Origin: Kibdelosporangium aridum
GTDB taxonomy: Bacteria; Actinomycetota; Actinomycetes; Mycobacteriales; Pseudonocardiaceae
Reading direction: 5' to 3'
DNA length: 64,000 bases
Assembly: GCF_900176515.1 (NCBI RefSeq)
Contig: NZ_FWXV01000002.1
Coordinates: forward strand, 1,922,001-1,986,000
The number at the start of each line of letters is the position of its first letter. Position 1 is the first letter of the stretch. A program made the position numbers and the translations under genes. Under the pieces are notes generated by a model that made no database searches, was not told where the DNA came from, and saw only the letters and a list, made by a program, of their open reading frames with translations. Below, piece by piece: positions 51,286 to 61,160 of the stretch.

Positions 51286-52103
51286 ACCTCCTCCTGCGAC
51301 AACCGCCAGAAAGGTGACACCGGGCCGTGGCCTTGGCCGAGCGGGTACGAGTCCCGTACGGACCGGACGATGAACCGCTTGCCGAAAGCGACGGCTTCGG
51401 GCACGGATGATCCTCTGGCCAGCTGCGACGAAATGGCCGAGGCGAGCGTGTCGCCGCTGCCATGGGTGTTGCCGGTGTCGAAGCGTGGCCCGGGTAGCTC
51501 GTGGAACGTCGAACCGTCGTAGAGCAGATCGACGCAGTCGTCGACGTTCTTCATGTGGCCCGCTTTGACTACGACCCATTCCGGGCCGTAATCGAACAAC
51601 GCCTTGGCGGCGTCGCGCTGGGTTGCTATGTCGGTCACGTCGATCCCTGTCAGCAGGCGGACTTCGTCAAGGTTCGGCGTGATCACGGTGGCGCGCGGGA
51701 ACAACTCGGCCCGCAACGCGTCCAGCGCGTTGTCCTGCAGCAACTGGTCACCGCCCATCGACGCGGAGACCGGGTCGACCACGAACGGCGTGCTGCCGCC
51801 ACGGCCGATCCCGACCCGGTCGGCGGCGCCCGCGATGGCCAGGATGATCTCGGCGTTCGCCAGCATCCCGGTCTTCGCCGCGCCGATCCCGATGTCCACG
51901 GCCACCGCCTCGATCTGGGCGGCGACCACGTCGGGCGGGATCTCCACGATTCCGGTGACACCTATGGAGTTCTGCACGGTCACCGCGGTGACCGCGGTCA
52001 ATCCGTGCACGCCACAGGCGAAGAGGGTCCGCAGATCGGCTTGAATGCCCGCACCACCGCCGGAATCGCTTCCGGCGATGGTGAGGACAGTGGGTGGCGT
52101 CAT
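51282..52103 (-). CDS. thiD: Hydroxymethylpyrimidine/phosphomethylpyrimidine kinase
   Basis: Ribokinase-fold enzyme, 273 residues, phosphorylating HMP and HMP-P. TIAGSDSGGGAGIQADL is the N-terminal substrate motif, VVDPVSASMGGDQLL a middle signature, and TGNTHGSGDTLASAI the C-terminal anion hole/catalytic Asp. It follows thiC by 3 bp and probably shares its riboswitch. The stop overlaps the convergent PstS-like gene by 4 bp. Confidence 0.95.
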   Translation of the reverse strand: MTPPTVLTIAGSDSGGGAGIQADLRTLFACGVHGLTAVTAVTVQNSIGVTGIVEIPPDVVAAQIEAVAVDIGIGAAKTGMLANAEIILAIAGAADRVGIGRGGSTPFVVDPVSASMGGDQLLQDNALDALRAELFPRATVITPNLDEVRLLTGIDVTDIATQRDAAKALFDYGPEWVVVKAGHMKNVDDCVDLLYDGSTFHELPGPRFDTGNTHGSGDTLASAISSQLARGSSVPEAVAFGKRFIVRSVRDSYPLGQGHGPVSPFWRLSQEEV

Positions 52104-52106
52104 GAG

Positions 52107-53750
<1,644 letters not shown>

Positions 53751-53761
53751 TAACGCCTTCC

Positions 53762-53866
53762 TTCCCTACGCCGGCATTACCCGGTCAGGTTCATGCGGTC
53801 GGCGGCGCCTGGTCCTCAATGGACACCAAGCCGCCCTCTCAGCCCGCCTAGGCGCGAGCTCCCGCG
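53762..53866 (-). promoter_or_regulatory. TPP riboswitch upstream of thiC-thiD
   Basis: On the minus strand, CGCGGGAGCTCGCG starts the element; GGGCTGAGAGGGCGG, a P3 arm, GAACCTGACCGGGT and TGCCGGCGTAGGGA follow in THI-box order. It ends 11 bp before the thiC start. Confidence 0.95.
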
Positions 53867-53939
53867 ACGTTTGGTGAATCTTCTCGACGATAACCACGAT
53901 GACCGCGCGTTGCCAAGACAACTGGCGTACCGTTTCGCT

Positions 53940-54545
53940 GTGACGTCCGCACCGGGCTTGCGTCAGCTGGCCAGACCCGACGCGGTCGAGCCATGCGCTG
54001 ACTGCGGTGAATTCGCTGGCCGTAGTTACCCACAGTGTTCGGCGTGCGAGGACTTCGTGGACCGGTACTGGGCGGCTGACTGGCTCAACGCGCTGGCAGG
54101 GACGCCGTCGGACCTGATATCGGCGGTGCTGACCGATGACGGCCACACGTATCCGTGGACCTGTCTGGACTGGGCGTTGCGGCTGTCGAACTGCGCCGGC
54201 TGCGGGCGTGAGGCCACCACCGGGGAAATCGAATGCGCGTACTGCGCGATCGCCGAGGAGAAGCGCTGGCTGGCCGGCGGCGATATGACCCCGAACGAGC
54301 ACTTGTTACGTCAGGCCCGGGTGGTCCTGCGGGCGCCGCACCGGCACCGGGCCTCACAGGTCGCGTACTGGCGCCTGGTGCTGCCGTTCCTGCTGACCGG
54401 CCACTGCTTCACCGCGCGGCAAGCCCAGCGGCTGCGGTCGTTCCTGATCGCCGGCCGATACGAGGAGCTGGCCGTGAGCACTTCGTATGAGGAGTTGGCC
54501 TCCCTGCCCGACCTGCCGTGGCGGCAGAATACGGTCGTTGTATGA
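53940..54545 (+). CDS. Zinc-ribbon protein of unknown function
   Basis: About 201 residues from a GTG at 53940. Two CxxC pairs form one likely zinc site at the N-terminus (CADCGEF; CSACEDF) and two more form another in the middle (CAGCGREAT; CAYCAIAEE), the latter spaced like a zinc ribbon. The C-terminal half is helical and basic (HRHRASQVAYWRLV; TARQAQRLRSFL). No family recognised. It is divergent from the thiC riboswitch region and overlaps the next flavin-oxidoreductase gene by 4 bp (ATGA), suggesting coexpression. Confidence 0.7.
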   Translation: MTSAPGLRQLARPDAVEPCADCGEFAGRSYPQCSACEDFVDRYWAADWLNALAGTPSDLISAVLTDDGHTYPWTCLDWALRLSNCAGCGREATTGEIECAYCAIAEEKRWLAGGDMTPNEHLLRQARVVLRAPHRHRASQVAYWRLVLPFLLTGHCFTARQAQRLRSFLIAGRYEELAVSTSYEELASLPDLPWRQNTVVV

Positions 54546-55435
54546 AGATCGGATTCGGCGCCCCGGTGGCGGGTGCCTGGGCCACCCCTGACAACCTCGC
54601 CCGGTTCGCCGTGTCAGCGCAGGAGCTGGGCTATTCGTCGTTGTGGACGTTCCACCGGCTGCTCGTTCCGGCCGAACACGGACTCGACGCGGTCTACCGC
54701 AGCGTCCTCGACCCCACGGTGGCCATGGCGTTCATGGCCGCTCGCACCACGACCATCCGGCTCGGGGTCGCACTGATCAACTTCCCGTTCGTGTCGCCCG
54801 CGTACGTGGCCAAGCAGTTCTCGACGCTGGACTTGCTGTCAGGTGGGCGCGTGGACCTGGGTCTTGGCGCGGGCTGGCTGCAGGAGGAGTTCACCGCCTC
54901 CGACTCGTCGATGGAGCGGCGAGGCGCTCGGACCGTGGAGTACCTGCAGGTCCTACGCACCCTGTGGGCGGACGAGGTGAGCAGCTTCGACGGCGAGTTC
55001 TACACCGTGCCGCCGTCACGGATGGACCCCAAGCCCGTGCAGAAGCCCGGGCCACCGGTGCTCCTCGGCGGTGCCGTGCCCGCGGCCCTCCGCCGCGCCG
55101 GACGCATCGCCGACGGCTGGATGTCCCGCAGCGCCACCAATTTGGACGAGATCTCGGCGCAGATCGACATCGTCCGTGCGGCCGCCGTCGAGGCAGGCAA
55201 GGACCCGGCCGGGGTACGTGTCGTCGTTCGGGGCGTAGTGCGCCCTGGCGAGCGCGTGGGCAGGCTTTCCGGGTCGTACTCGCAGATCCGTGCCGACGCC
55301 GAGTGGCTCGGCGAGCAGGGCGTCACAGAGTTGTTCTACGACCTCAACTGGGATCCCCGGATCGGCAACCCGGACGTCTCCGCGGACAGCGCGACCGAGG
55401 GCGCACAGGAACTCCTCGAAGCCCTCAAACCTTGA
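54542..55435 (+). CDS. LLM-class F420/flavin-dependent oxidoreductase
   Basis: 297 residues of the luciferase-like (beta/alpha)8 fold, TIGR03619-like. IGFGAPVAGAWATPDNLARF at the N-terminus, LGVALINFPFVSPAYVAKQFSTLD (split), LGLGAGWLQEEF and PVLLGGAVPAALRRAGRIADGW are class signatures. In actinobacteria this branch mostly uses F420, and a PPOX-type F420 protein also occurs in the window. The start overlaps the zinc-ribbon gene. The substrate is unknown. Confidence 0.88.
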   Translation: MKIGFGAPVAGAWATPDNLARFAVSAQELGYSSLWTFHRLLVPAEHGLDAVYRSVLDPTVAMAFMAARTTTIRLGVALINFPFVSPAYVAKQFSTLDLLSGGRVDLGLGAGWLQEEFTASDSSMERRGARTVEYLQVLRTLWADEVSSFDGEFYTVPPSRMDPKPVQKPGPPVLLGGAVPAALRRAGRIADGWMSRSATNLDEISAQIDIVRAAAVEAGKDPAGVRVVVRGVVRPGERVGRLSGSYSQIRADAEWLGEQGVTELFYDLNWDPRIGNPDVSADSATEGAQELLEALKP

Positions 55436-55440
55436 GGGCT
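55420..55440 (+). terminator. Terminator overlapping the LLM stop codon
   Basis: AGCCCTCAA (55420-55428) pairs with TTGAGGGCT (55432-55440), loop ACC, followed by GTTTGG; the TGA stop lies within the right arm. Confidence 0.75.
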
Positions 55441-55544
55441 GTTTGGACTGGGTGGCGCGTTCTTCGCGCTCGGTCAGGACCTGGAAGAGGCCAAATCAAG
55501 CCGAGGAGGCTGGTTTGTCGGTGCTCGGACCTACTATGCGGACC

Positions 55545-56258
55545 ATGACGCGGTATGTCGACGAAGACCTGCACGGTGCGGAGTTCCGCGAGTGCGATCT
55601 GACCGGGGCACGCCTGATCGGCGTGGTCATGCAGGATGCCGTGATCGACGGGCTCGTCACCAACCTCGTGGTGAACGGTGTCGAGGTCAGCGAGTACGTG
55701 GAGGCAGAGCTCGACCGGCGTCATCCGGTGCGGGTGCTGCTCCGTTCCGAGGACCCTGCCGATCTGCGCGAGGCATCGCGTCAGCTCCATGCCGGCTGGG
55801 CCGCCACGATCGAGCGAATCCGCCGTACGCCCGGCATCGAGCGCCGCAGCGTGAACGACGAGTGGTCGGCGGTGCAGACGATGCGCCACCTGGTCTTCGT
55901 CCACGACTCGTGGTTCCGCCGCTGCTGCCTGGGCTCGACGGAGCTGTTCACGCCGATGGGCATCGGGCCGACCGTCGAGCCCTACCGTGAAGCGCACGGG
56001 CTTGACCTCTCGCTCGATCCGGCCCTCGACGAGATCGTGAGCGTGCGTGACGCACAGGCCGCCGAGCTCGAGGCCTGGCTCGACGAGGTCACCGCCGTGC
56101 AGCTCGCAGCGCCAGCGCCGGTGCCCGACGACGATGTCTGGCCGCCATACGCCCGGGGCCGCTCGGTGCGGCAGTGCCTCCGCACCGTGCTCAACGAGAC
56201 CTTCGAGCACCACCGCTTCTGCGTCCGCGACCTCGACCTGATCGAGGCACAGCGCTAA
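55545..56258 (+). CDS. DinB-like protein with short pentapeptide-type N-terminus
   Basis: About 237 residues. The N-terminal 35 residues (GAEFRECDLTGARLIGVVMQDA) have the A(D/N)LxX rhythm of pentapeptide repeats. The rest is a DinB/DUF664-type four-helix bundle with metal-type His positions: EWSAVQTMRHLVFVHDSWF and LNETFEHHRFC. DinB-fold proteins include thiol-dependent S-transferases, for example those using mycothiol, which fits an actinobacterium; the substrate is unknown. The start may be the ATG at 55536 or at 55545. Confidence 0.8.
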   Translation: MTRYVDEDLHGAEFRECDLTGARLIGVVMQDAVIDGLVTNLVVNGVEVSEYVEAELDRRHPVRVLLRSEDPADLREASRQLHAGWAATIERIRRTPGIERRSVNDEWSAVQTMRHLVFVHDSWFRRCCLGSTELFTPMGIGPTVEPYREAHGLDLSLDPALDEIVSVRDAQAAELEAWLDEVTAVQLAAPAPVPDDDVWPPYARGRSVRQCLRTVLNETFEHHRFCVRDLDLIEAQR

Positions 56259-56296
56259 AGCCAGCCATCTTTGCGGCGGTTCGAGTTCAGTAACGC

Positions 56297-56869
56297 CTAG
56301 TCCTGGAAAGGGTCAGGCTCGGTAGCCGGGTCCCATGACAGGCCGGGCACACCCCACCCGTTGCGCTTGAGCATCTTCTTCGACTGCTTGGCATACCGGC
56401 CGACCAACCGGTCCAGGTACAGCAGGCCGTCCAAGTGGTCGGTCTCATGCTGCAGGCAACGGGCGAAGAAACCCGTGCCCTCGACCGTGAGCTCCGATCC
56501 GTCGACGTCCTGGCCGGTGACGCGGGCCCACGACGCCCGGCCGGTCGGGTACGTCTCGCCCGGCACGGACAGGCAGCCCTCGAAGTCATGGTCCGGGTCG
56601 GGCATGGTCTCCGGACGTTCGGATGTCTCCAGTACCGGGTTGATCACCAGACCGCGGTGCCGCACGCCTTCGTCGTCCGGGCAGTCGTAGACGAACAGGC
56701 GCAGCGGGATGCCGATCTGGTTGGCCGCGAGGCCCACCCCGTTCGCGGCCGCCATCGTCTCGAACATGTCTTCGACGAGCTGCTGAAGTTCGGCGTCGAA
56801 TGTGGCAACTTTGTCGGTGGGGTTGTGTAGAACAGGGTCACCGACGACACGGATCGGGTGTACAGCCAT
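56297..56869 (-). CDS. def: Peptide deformylase
   Basis: Fe(II)/Zn enzyme of about 190 residues removing the formyl group from nascent proteins. Motif 1 GVGLAANQIG, motif 2 EGCLSVPGE (metal Cys) and motif 3 QHETDHLDG (metal His and catalytic Glu) are intact. The ATG at 56869 (MAVHPIRVVGD) fits family starts; a GTG three codons upstream also exists. It is divergent from DUF3263 and the LytR_C gene, as in mycobacteria (def / Rv0430 / Rv0431 order). Confidence 0.95.
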   Translation of the reverse strand: MAVHPIRVVGDPVLHNPTDKVATFDAELQQLVEDMFETMAAANGVGLAANQIGIPLRLFVYDCPDDEGVRHRGLVINPVLETSERPETMPDPDHDFEGCLSVPGETYPTGRASWARVTGQDVDGSELTVEGTGFFARCLQHETDHLDGLLYLDRLVGRYAKQSKKMLKRNGWGVPGLSWDPATEPDPFQD

Positions 56870-57030
56870 GGCAGGCACTCTATCCAGCGGCGACTGCTCG
56901 ATCCGGACGCGCCGGGTGACATGACCGACAGTCGAGAGCGGGGGCGTGATGTAATGACGGGGCGGAAATCACATGCGTGTGATTCTTCCCAGACGGGTAC
57001 GGGAATCCTGACCGCGAACCGAGGAGCCGG

Positions 57031-57327
57031 ATGGACGCCGCAGAGGCACTGGTCCCCGAGGGCGGGCCGCACGACGGCTTGACCGAGCGGGAACGGGTGA
57101 TCCTCGCCTTCGAGCGCCAGTGGTGGAAGTACGCCGGCGCGAAGGACCAGGCGATCAGGGAGATCTTCGGGATCTCACCCACCCGTTACTACCAGTTGGT
57201 CAACGACTTGATCGAGAAGCACGAGGCCTTGATGGCCGATCCGTTGCTGGTGAAACGCCTCCGGCGGCTCCGCAGCGGTCGCGTCCGGGTCCGTGGAGCA
57301 CGAAGGCTGGGTGTCGAACAGACATGA
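57031..57327 (+). CDS. DUF3263 protein
   Basis: 98 residues: LTERERVILAFERQWWKYAGAKDQAIREIFGISPTRYYQLVNDLI (split over two helices) is the DUF3263 core, which looks like a helix-turn-helix (EIFGISPTRYYQLVNDL), and the C-terminus is Arg-rich. Possibly a small DNA-binding protein; function unproven. The stop overlaps the next gene by 4 bp. Conserved neighbour of def in mycobacteria. Confidence 0.9.
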   Translation: MDAAEALVPEGGPHDGLTERERVILAFERQWWKYAGAKDQAIREIFGISPTRYYQLVNDLIEKHEALMADPLLVKRLRRLRSGRVRVRGARRLGVEQT

Positions 57328-57923
57328 CCTCACCCGAGCAGGCAGGACCCACCCGGCCGGCTCGCCTGGCCGGACTGGGCCTGCTCGCGCTCGCCCTGAT
57401 CGCACTGGTGATCGGACTCATCCAACTGCTCGGGGGTGGTGATTCGGAGCAAGCGGCCCCGCCGCCTCCGTCCTCCGAATCGCAGCCACCGCCGCCTCCG
57501 CCGTCGGAGACGCCGACGAGCGCGCCGCCGGCCCCGCCGACGACGAGCGCCACGAGCACGGTGCCGCCGCCCGCGCCGCCGACCACGACCAGTTCGGTAT
57601 CGCCTCCGGCACCTCCGCCACAGCCGCCGAACCGCTCGGAGCCGGTCCGGGTCTACAACAACAGCTTCATCGAGGGCTTGGCCGAGCGTGCCGCGAGTGA
57701 CTTCCGCGCCAGTGGCTGGAACGTGGTCGACACGGGACCCCACCAGGGCAAGGTTCCCGTCACGACGGTCTACTACCGGCCGGGCACGGCTGAGGAGGCT
57801 CAAGCCAAGGAGCTGGCGCAGCAGTTCGGGCTGCGTGTCGAGCCCCGGTTCGACGGCATCAAGGACGCCTCGCCCGGCATCATCGTGATCGTCACGCGCG
57901 AGTACGACGAGAAGTCGAAGTAA
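57324..57923 (+). CDS. LytR C-terminal-domain membrane protein
   Basis: 199 residues. One N-terminal membrane helix (GLGLLALALIALVIGLIQLL), a long Pro/Ser/Thr-rich wall-spanning spacer, then a LytR_C domain (VRVYNNSFIEGLAERAASDF; VPVTTVYYRPGTAEEAQAKELA). It lacks the LCP catalytic domain normally attached to LytR_C. Mycobacterial homologues sit at the same place (Rv0431-like). Probably extracytoplasmic envelope-associated; function unknown. Confidence 0.9.
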   Translation: MTSPEQAGPTRPARLAGLGLLALALIALVIGLIQLLGGGDSEQAAPPPPSSESQPPPPPPSETPTSAPPAPPTTSATSTVPPPAPPTTTSSVSPPAPPPQPPNRSEPVRVYNNSFIEGLAERAASDFRASGWNVVDTGPHQGKVPVTTVYYRPGTAEEAQAKELAQQFGLRVEPRFDGIKDASPGIIVIVTREYDEKSK

Positions 57924-58008
57924 GAATCCCCTGCTCAGCAGGTCCGTGGAACACGCACGCCCAGGTAACGTTGTTAAGGGTGCAACGGTGTAATCACGGC
58001 AATGGGCG

Positions 58009-58917
58009 GTGGTGGCGGTGGACGAGTACTCCAAGACGGTTAGCTCCGTTGCCAAATCGGTGACTCCGCACGTGGCAAGCGTGCGGCTGGACAACGGCAG
58101 CGGCTCGGCCGTCGTGTTCGAAAACGGCCGTCTGCTGACAAACGCACACGTCGTCGGGACCGCGAGGCGTGGTACGGCCACGTTCGCCGACGGTAGTGAC
58201 GCGACTTTCGAAGTCGTCGGGGTCGACCCGCTGTCGGACCTGGCGGTGTTGAGCGCGCGGGGCGAGATTCCGCCACCGGCGACTTTGGGCAACGCCGACG
58301 AGCTTGAGGTCGGCCAGCTCGTGGTCGCGGTCGGCAACCCGCTCGGCCTCAACGGTTCGGTGACCGCGGGAGTGGTCAGCGCTCTCGGCCGGGCCCTTCC
58401 GGTTCGGCAAGGCAAGGCGGGCCGGGTGATCGAGGACGTGATCCAGACCGACGCGGCATTGAACCCTGGCAACTCGGGCGGCGCCCTCGCCGACTCCGAC
58501 GGCCGGGTCGTCGGGATCAACACCGCGGTCGCCGGGTTCGGGCTCGGTCTCGCGGTGCCGGTGAACGTGACGACCATGCGGATCGTGCAAACGTTGATCT
58601 CCGACGGCCGAGTCCGCCGGGCCTACCTCGGTCTGGTCAGCATGCCCGCGCCTCTGCCTGACGACGTGGCCGCACGGACCGGGCAGAAGGCCGGCCTCCG
58701 GGTCGTCGAGGTCGTCACGGGCAGCCCCGCGCACAGGGCAGGACTGCACTCGGGCGACCTCGTGCTGACCGTGGGGCGTAAGCAAGTCAGTGACGCACAA
58801 GGAATCCAGAAGCAGCTCTTCGCCGACGCGATCGGCACGGAGCTGCCCGTGACGGTGTTGCGTGGCGGAGCCATGGTCGACGTCTTCGCGACGCCGACCG
58901 AGCTCTCCGTCCGCTAA
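58009..58917 (+). CDS. Cytosolic S1C (HtrA/DegP-like) serine protease with PDZ domain
   Basis: 302 residues. The trypsin-like domain has the triad His46 (LLTNAHVVG), Asp76 (PLSDLAVL) and Ser155 (LNPGNSGGAL); a PDZ domain follows from about residue 205 (RAYLGLV; GSPAHRAGLHSGDLVLTV). No signal peptide or membrane helix precedes the protease domain, whereas most HtrA proteins are exported or anchored, so it probably acts in the cytoplasm. GTG start. Its stop overlaps the convergent AAA-ATPase gene by 4 bp. Confidence 0.9.
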   Translation: MVAVDEYSKTVSSVAKSVTPHVASVRLDNGSGSAVVFENGRLLTNAHVVGTARRGTATFADGSDATFEVVGVDPLSDLAVLSARGEIPPPATLGNADELEVGQLVVAVGNPLGLNGSVTAGVVSALGRALPVRQGKAGRVIEDVIQTDAALNPGNSGGALADSDGRVVGINTAVAGFGLGLAVPVNVTTMRIVQTLISDGRVRRAYLGLVSMPAPLPDDVAARTGQKAGLRVVEVVTGSPAHRAGLHSGDLVLTVGRKQVSDAQGIQKQLFADAIGTELPVTVLRGGAMVDVFATPTELSVR

Positions 58918-61160
58918 CGCGACTTCGCGTAGGCCTCCAGCGAGGCCAACTGGGCTGGGTCGAGGGAAGGCCGGACGGCCTCCCTCGCCTTGGCCAGGTG
59001 CGCCGCCGTGACCACTGTGGCCTCAAGGGATTCCCGCATCGCGGTCAACGCGGCCTCGCGGATCAAGGCCGCGCAGTCCGCTGCCGAGTAGCGATCCAAC
59101 GTCTCGCCCAGTGCGTCCAGATCAACGTCGTCAGCCAGCGGCGTGTTGCGGGCCGACGAGCGCAGGATCGCCGCCCGGGCTTCGCCGTCGGGCGGCGGGA
59201 CGTAGATGATCCGCTCCAATCGGCCTGGCCGCAGCAATGCTGGGTCGATCAGCTCGGGGCGGTTGGTCGCGCCGACAACGATCACGTCCCGCAACGGCTC
59301 CACACCGTCCAGTTCGGTGAGCAGCGCGGCGACTACGCGGTCGGCGACGCCTGAGTCGCTGGACTGGCCACGGCGCGGGGCCAATGCGTCGACCTCGTCG
59401 AGGAAGATCATGGCTGGCGCGGCTTCCGCGGCGCGGCGGAACAACTCCCGCACGGCTCGCTCGGACTCGCCGACCCACTTGTCCATCAGCTCGGCGCCCT
59501 TGACGGACATCACGTTCAGCCGACCCGTTCCGGCCAGCGCGCGGATCAGGAACGTCTTGCCGCAACCTGGCGGGCCGTACAGCAGGACGCCGCGCGGAGC
59601 CTGAACGCCAAGGCGGGCAAAGGAATCAGGGTACTGCAGCGGCCACAGCACAGCTTCTGTCAGCGACTGCTTGACCTCGCTCATGTCGCCTACGGCGTCG
59701 AGCGTCAACCCGCCGGTCTGCAGGTTGTCCGAAGAGGACATCGAAGTCGGCCGGACCGTCTCCAGCGCGCCGACCATGTCCTCGGCGGAGATCTTCGGCT
59801 CGGGGGCGTCTTTCTGGCGGAGCGCCGCGCGGACCGATGCCTCACGCCGCAGCGCGACCAAGTCCGCGACAACGAAGCCGGGCGTGCGATCCGCGATCAC
59901 ACCGAAGTCCACATCGGACTCCATGGGTGCGTCCCGCATCAGCACGCGCAGCAAGTCGGCCCGCGTTTTGCTGGTCGGCAAGGGAAGTGCGAGTTCACGG
60001 TCGAGCAGCTCGACCGTCCGCAACCGTGGATCGATGGCCTCGGGGTGCGCAGTCGTCGCGACGATCGCCAGACGCGGCGTGTTCACCGCGGCACGCAACG
60101 AGTCCAGCACGATCGTCGCGACCGGCGGGGGATTGCTGGCGGGCAGCAGAGCGTCCACATCGGTCAGCAACAGCACGGCCGGAGTGCTCTTCTTGGCCTC
60201 GGCAACCGCCGCGCGAACCTTGGCAGCCGCGGCATTCGCTTCCAGAACGGCGATCGAGGGCGCCGCGACTTCGACAATGCGAGCGTCCACCGCGTTGGCG
60301 ACCGACCGGACGACGCTCGCCTTGCCGACGCCTTCCGGACCGCTGACCAAAGCGCCGAGGCGTGGTGCGGCACCGAGCTTCTTGAGCAGTTCCGGCCGCT
60401 GGAAGGCCAGCTCCAGCCATTCGGTCAGCTTACGAGCCGCATCGACGGCGCCCACCAGATCGGCGACGGGCAGCGGGGCTTCGGCGGGTGAAGTGTCGAT
60501 CTCCGCTGTGTCGATTCCCTTGGCGACAATCACGGCGTCCTCGATGATCTGGCTCTGCGCGGTGCCTTGGGTGGAGCCGGAAGTGATCTCCGCGGTCCGC
60601 GCGCCGTCCCGCCAGCTGACCACTGTGGACGGCGCGACCGCGACGGCTCCAGCCGGATCCGACGCGGTGATGGTGATCAGCTCGTTGGTCCAGGTCATCC
60701 CAATGGCTTGGGAGAGCCGCTGACGTGCCGCGGTCACGTCCGCCTCGGGCGGAGGGGCGAGGTCCTGCGGCAGCAACGACACGGCGTCACCGACTGTGAA
60801 CACCTTGCCCATCAGGGCCAGACGCAGGGTCTGCGGGGTGACCGCGGTCGTGGCGAGCCGCGAACCGGCCACCGTGATCGACCGCGCGGCGGCCACAGCC
60901 ACGGGTGAGACCACGACCTCAGAGCCTTCGACGATGCCCAGGTTCGTCAGCGTGATGTCGTCGAGCAGGGCAACGCCGGGAAGGTTTTCGCTCGCCGCGG
61001 CCAAGGCGACGCTGGATCGCGCGCCGATCAGCTTGACCGAGTCCCACTGCCGCAGGCCAAGGGCGTCAAGGACTTCCGGGTGCAGCCGGACGACACCCCG
61101 CCGGGTGTCGATGGCCGACGGGGTCAACCTGGCGGTCAGCGTGATCTGGGGCGATGTCAC
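58914..61160 (-). CDS. Cdc48/p97-like AAA+ ATPase with degenerate D1 domain
   Basis: 748 residues with the N-D1-D2 plan of Cdc48. The N-domain (about 1-190) begins ITLTARLTPSAIDTRRGVVRL. In D1 the Walker A is GPEGVGKA (274-281; Ala replaces Thr) and Walker B is LLLTDVDAL, lacking the catalytic Glu, so D1 probably does not hydrolyse ATP. D2 is canonical: GPPGCGKT (529-536), IFLDEVDAL and RPGRLERI. Mycobacteria have a homologue (Rv0435c) in the same neighbourhood. Likely a protein unfoldase; the partner is unknown. Its start overlaps the MFS-USP stop (ATGA). Confidence 0.9.
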   Translation of the reverse strand: MTSPQITLTARLTPSAIDTRRGVVRLHPEVLDALGLRQWDSVKLIGARSSVALAAASENLPGVALLDDITLTNLGIVEGSEVVVSPVAVAAARSITVAGSRLATTAVTPQTLRLALMGKVFTVGDAVSLLPQDLAPPPEADVTAARQRLSQAIGMTWTNELITITASDPAGAVAVAPSTVVSWRDGARTAEITSGSTQGTAQSQIIEDAVIVAKGIDTAEIDTSPAEAPLPVADLVGAVDAARKLTEWLELAFQRPELLKKLGAAPRLGALVSGPEGVGKASVVRSVANAVDARIVEVAAPSIAVLEANAAAAKVRAAVAEAKKSTPAVLLLTDVDALLPASNPPPVATIVLDSLRAAVNTPRLAIVATTAHPEAIDPRLRTVELLDRELALPLPTSKTRADLLRVLMRDAPMESDVDFGVIADRTPGFVVADLVALRREASVRAALRQKDAPEPKISAEDMVGALETVRPTSMSSSDNLQTGGLTLDAVGDMSEVKQSLTEAVLWPLQYPDSFARLGVQAPRGVLLYGPPGCGKTFLIRALAGTGRLNVMSVKGAELMDKWVGESERAVRELFRRAAEAAPAMIFLDEVDALAPRRGQSSDSGVADRVVAALLTELDGVEPLRDVIVVGATNRPELIDPALLRPGRLERIIYVPPPDGEARAAILRSSARNTPLADDVDLDALGETLDRYSAADCAALIREAALTAMRESLEATVVTAAHLAKAREAVRPSLDPAQLASLEAYAKSR

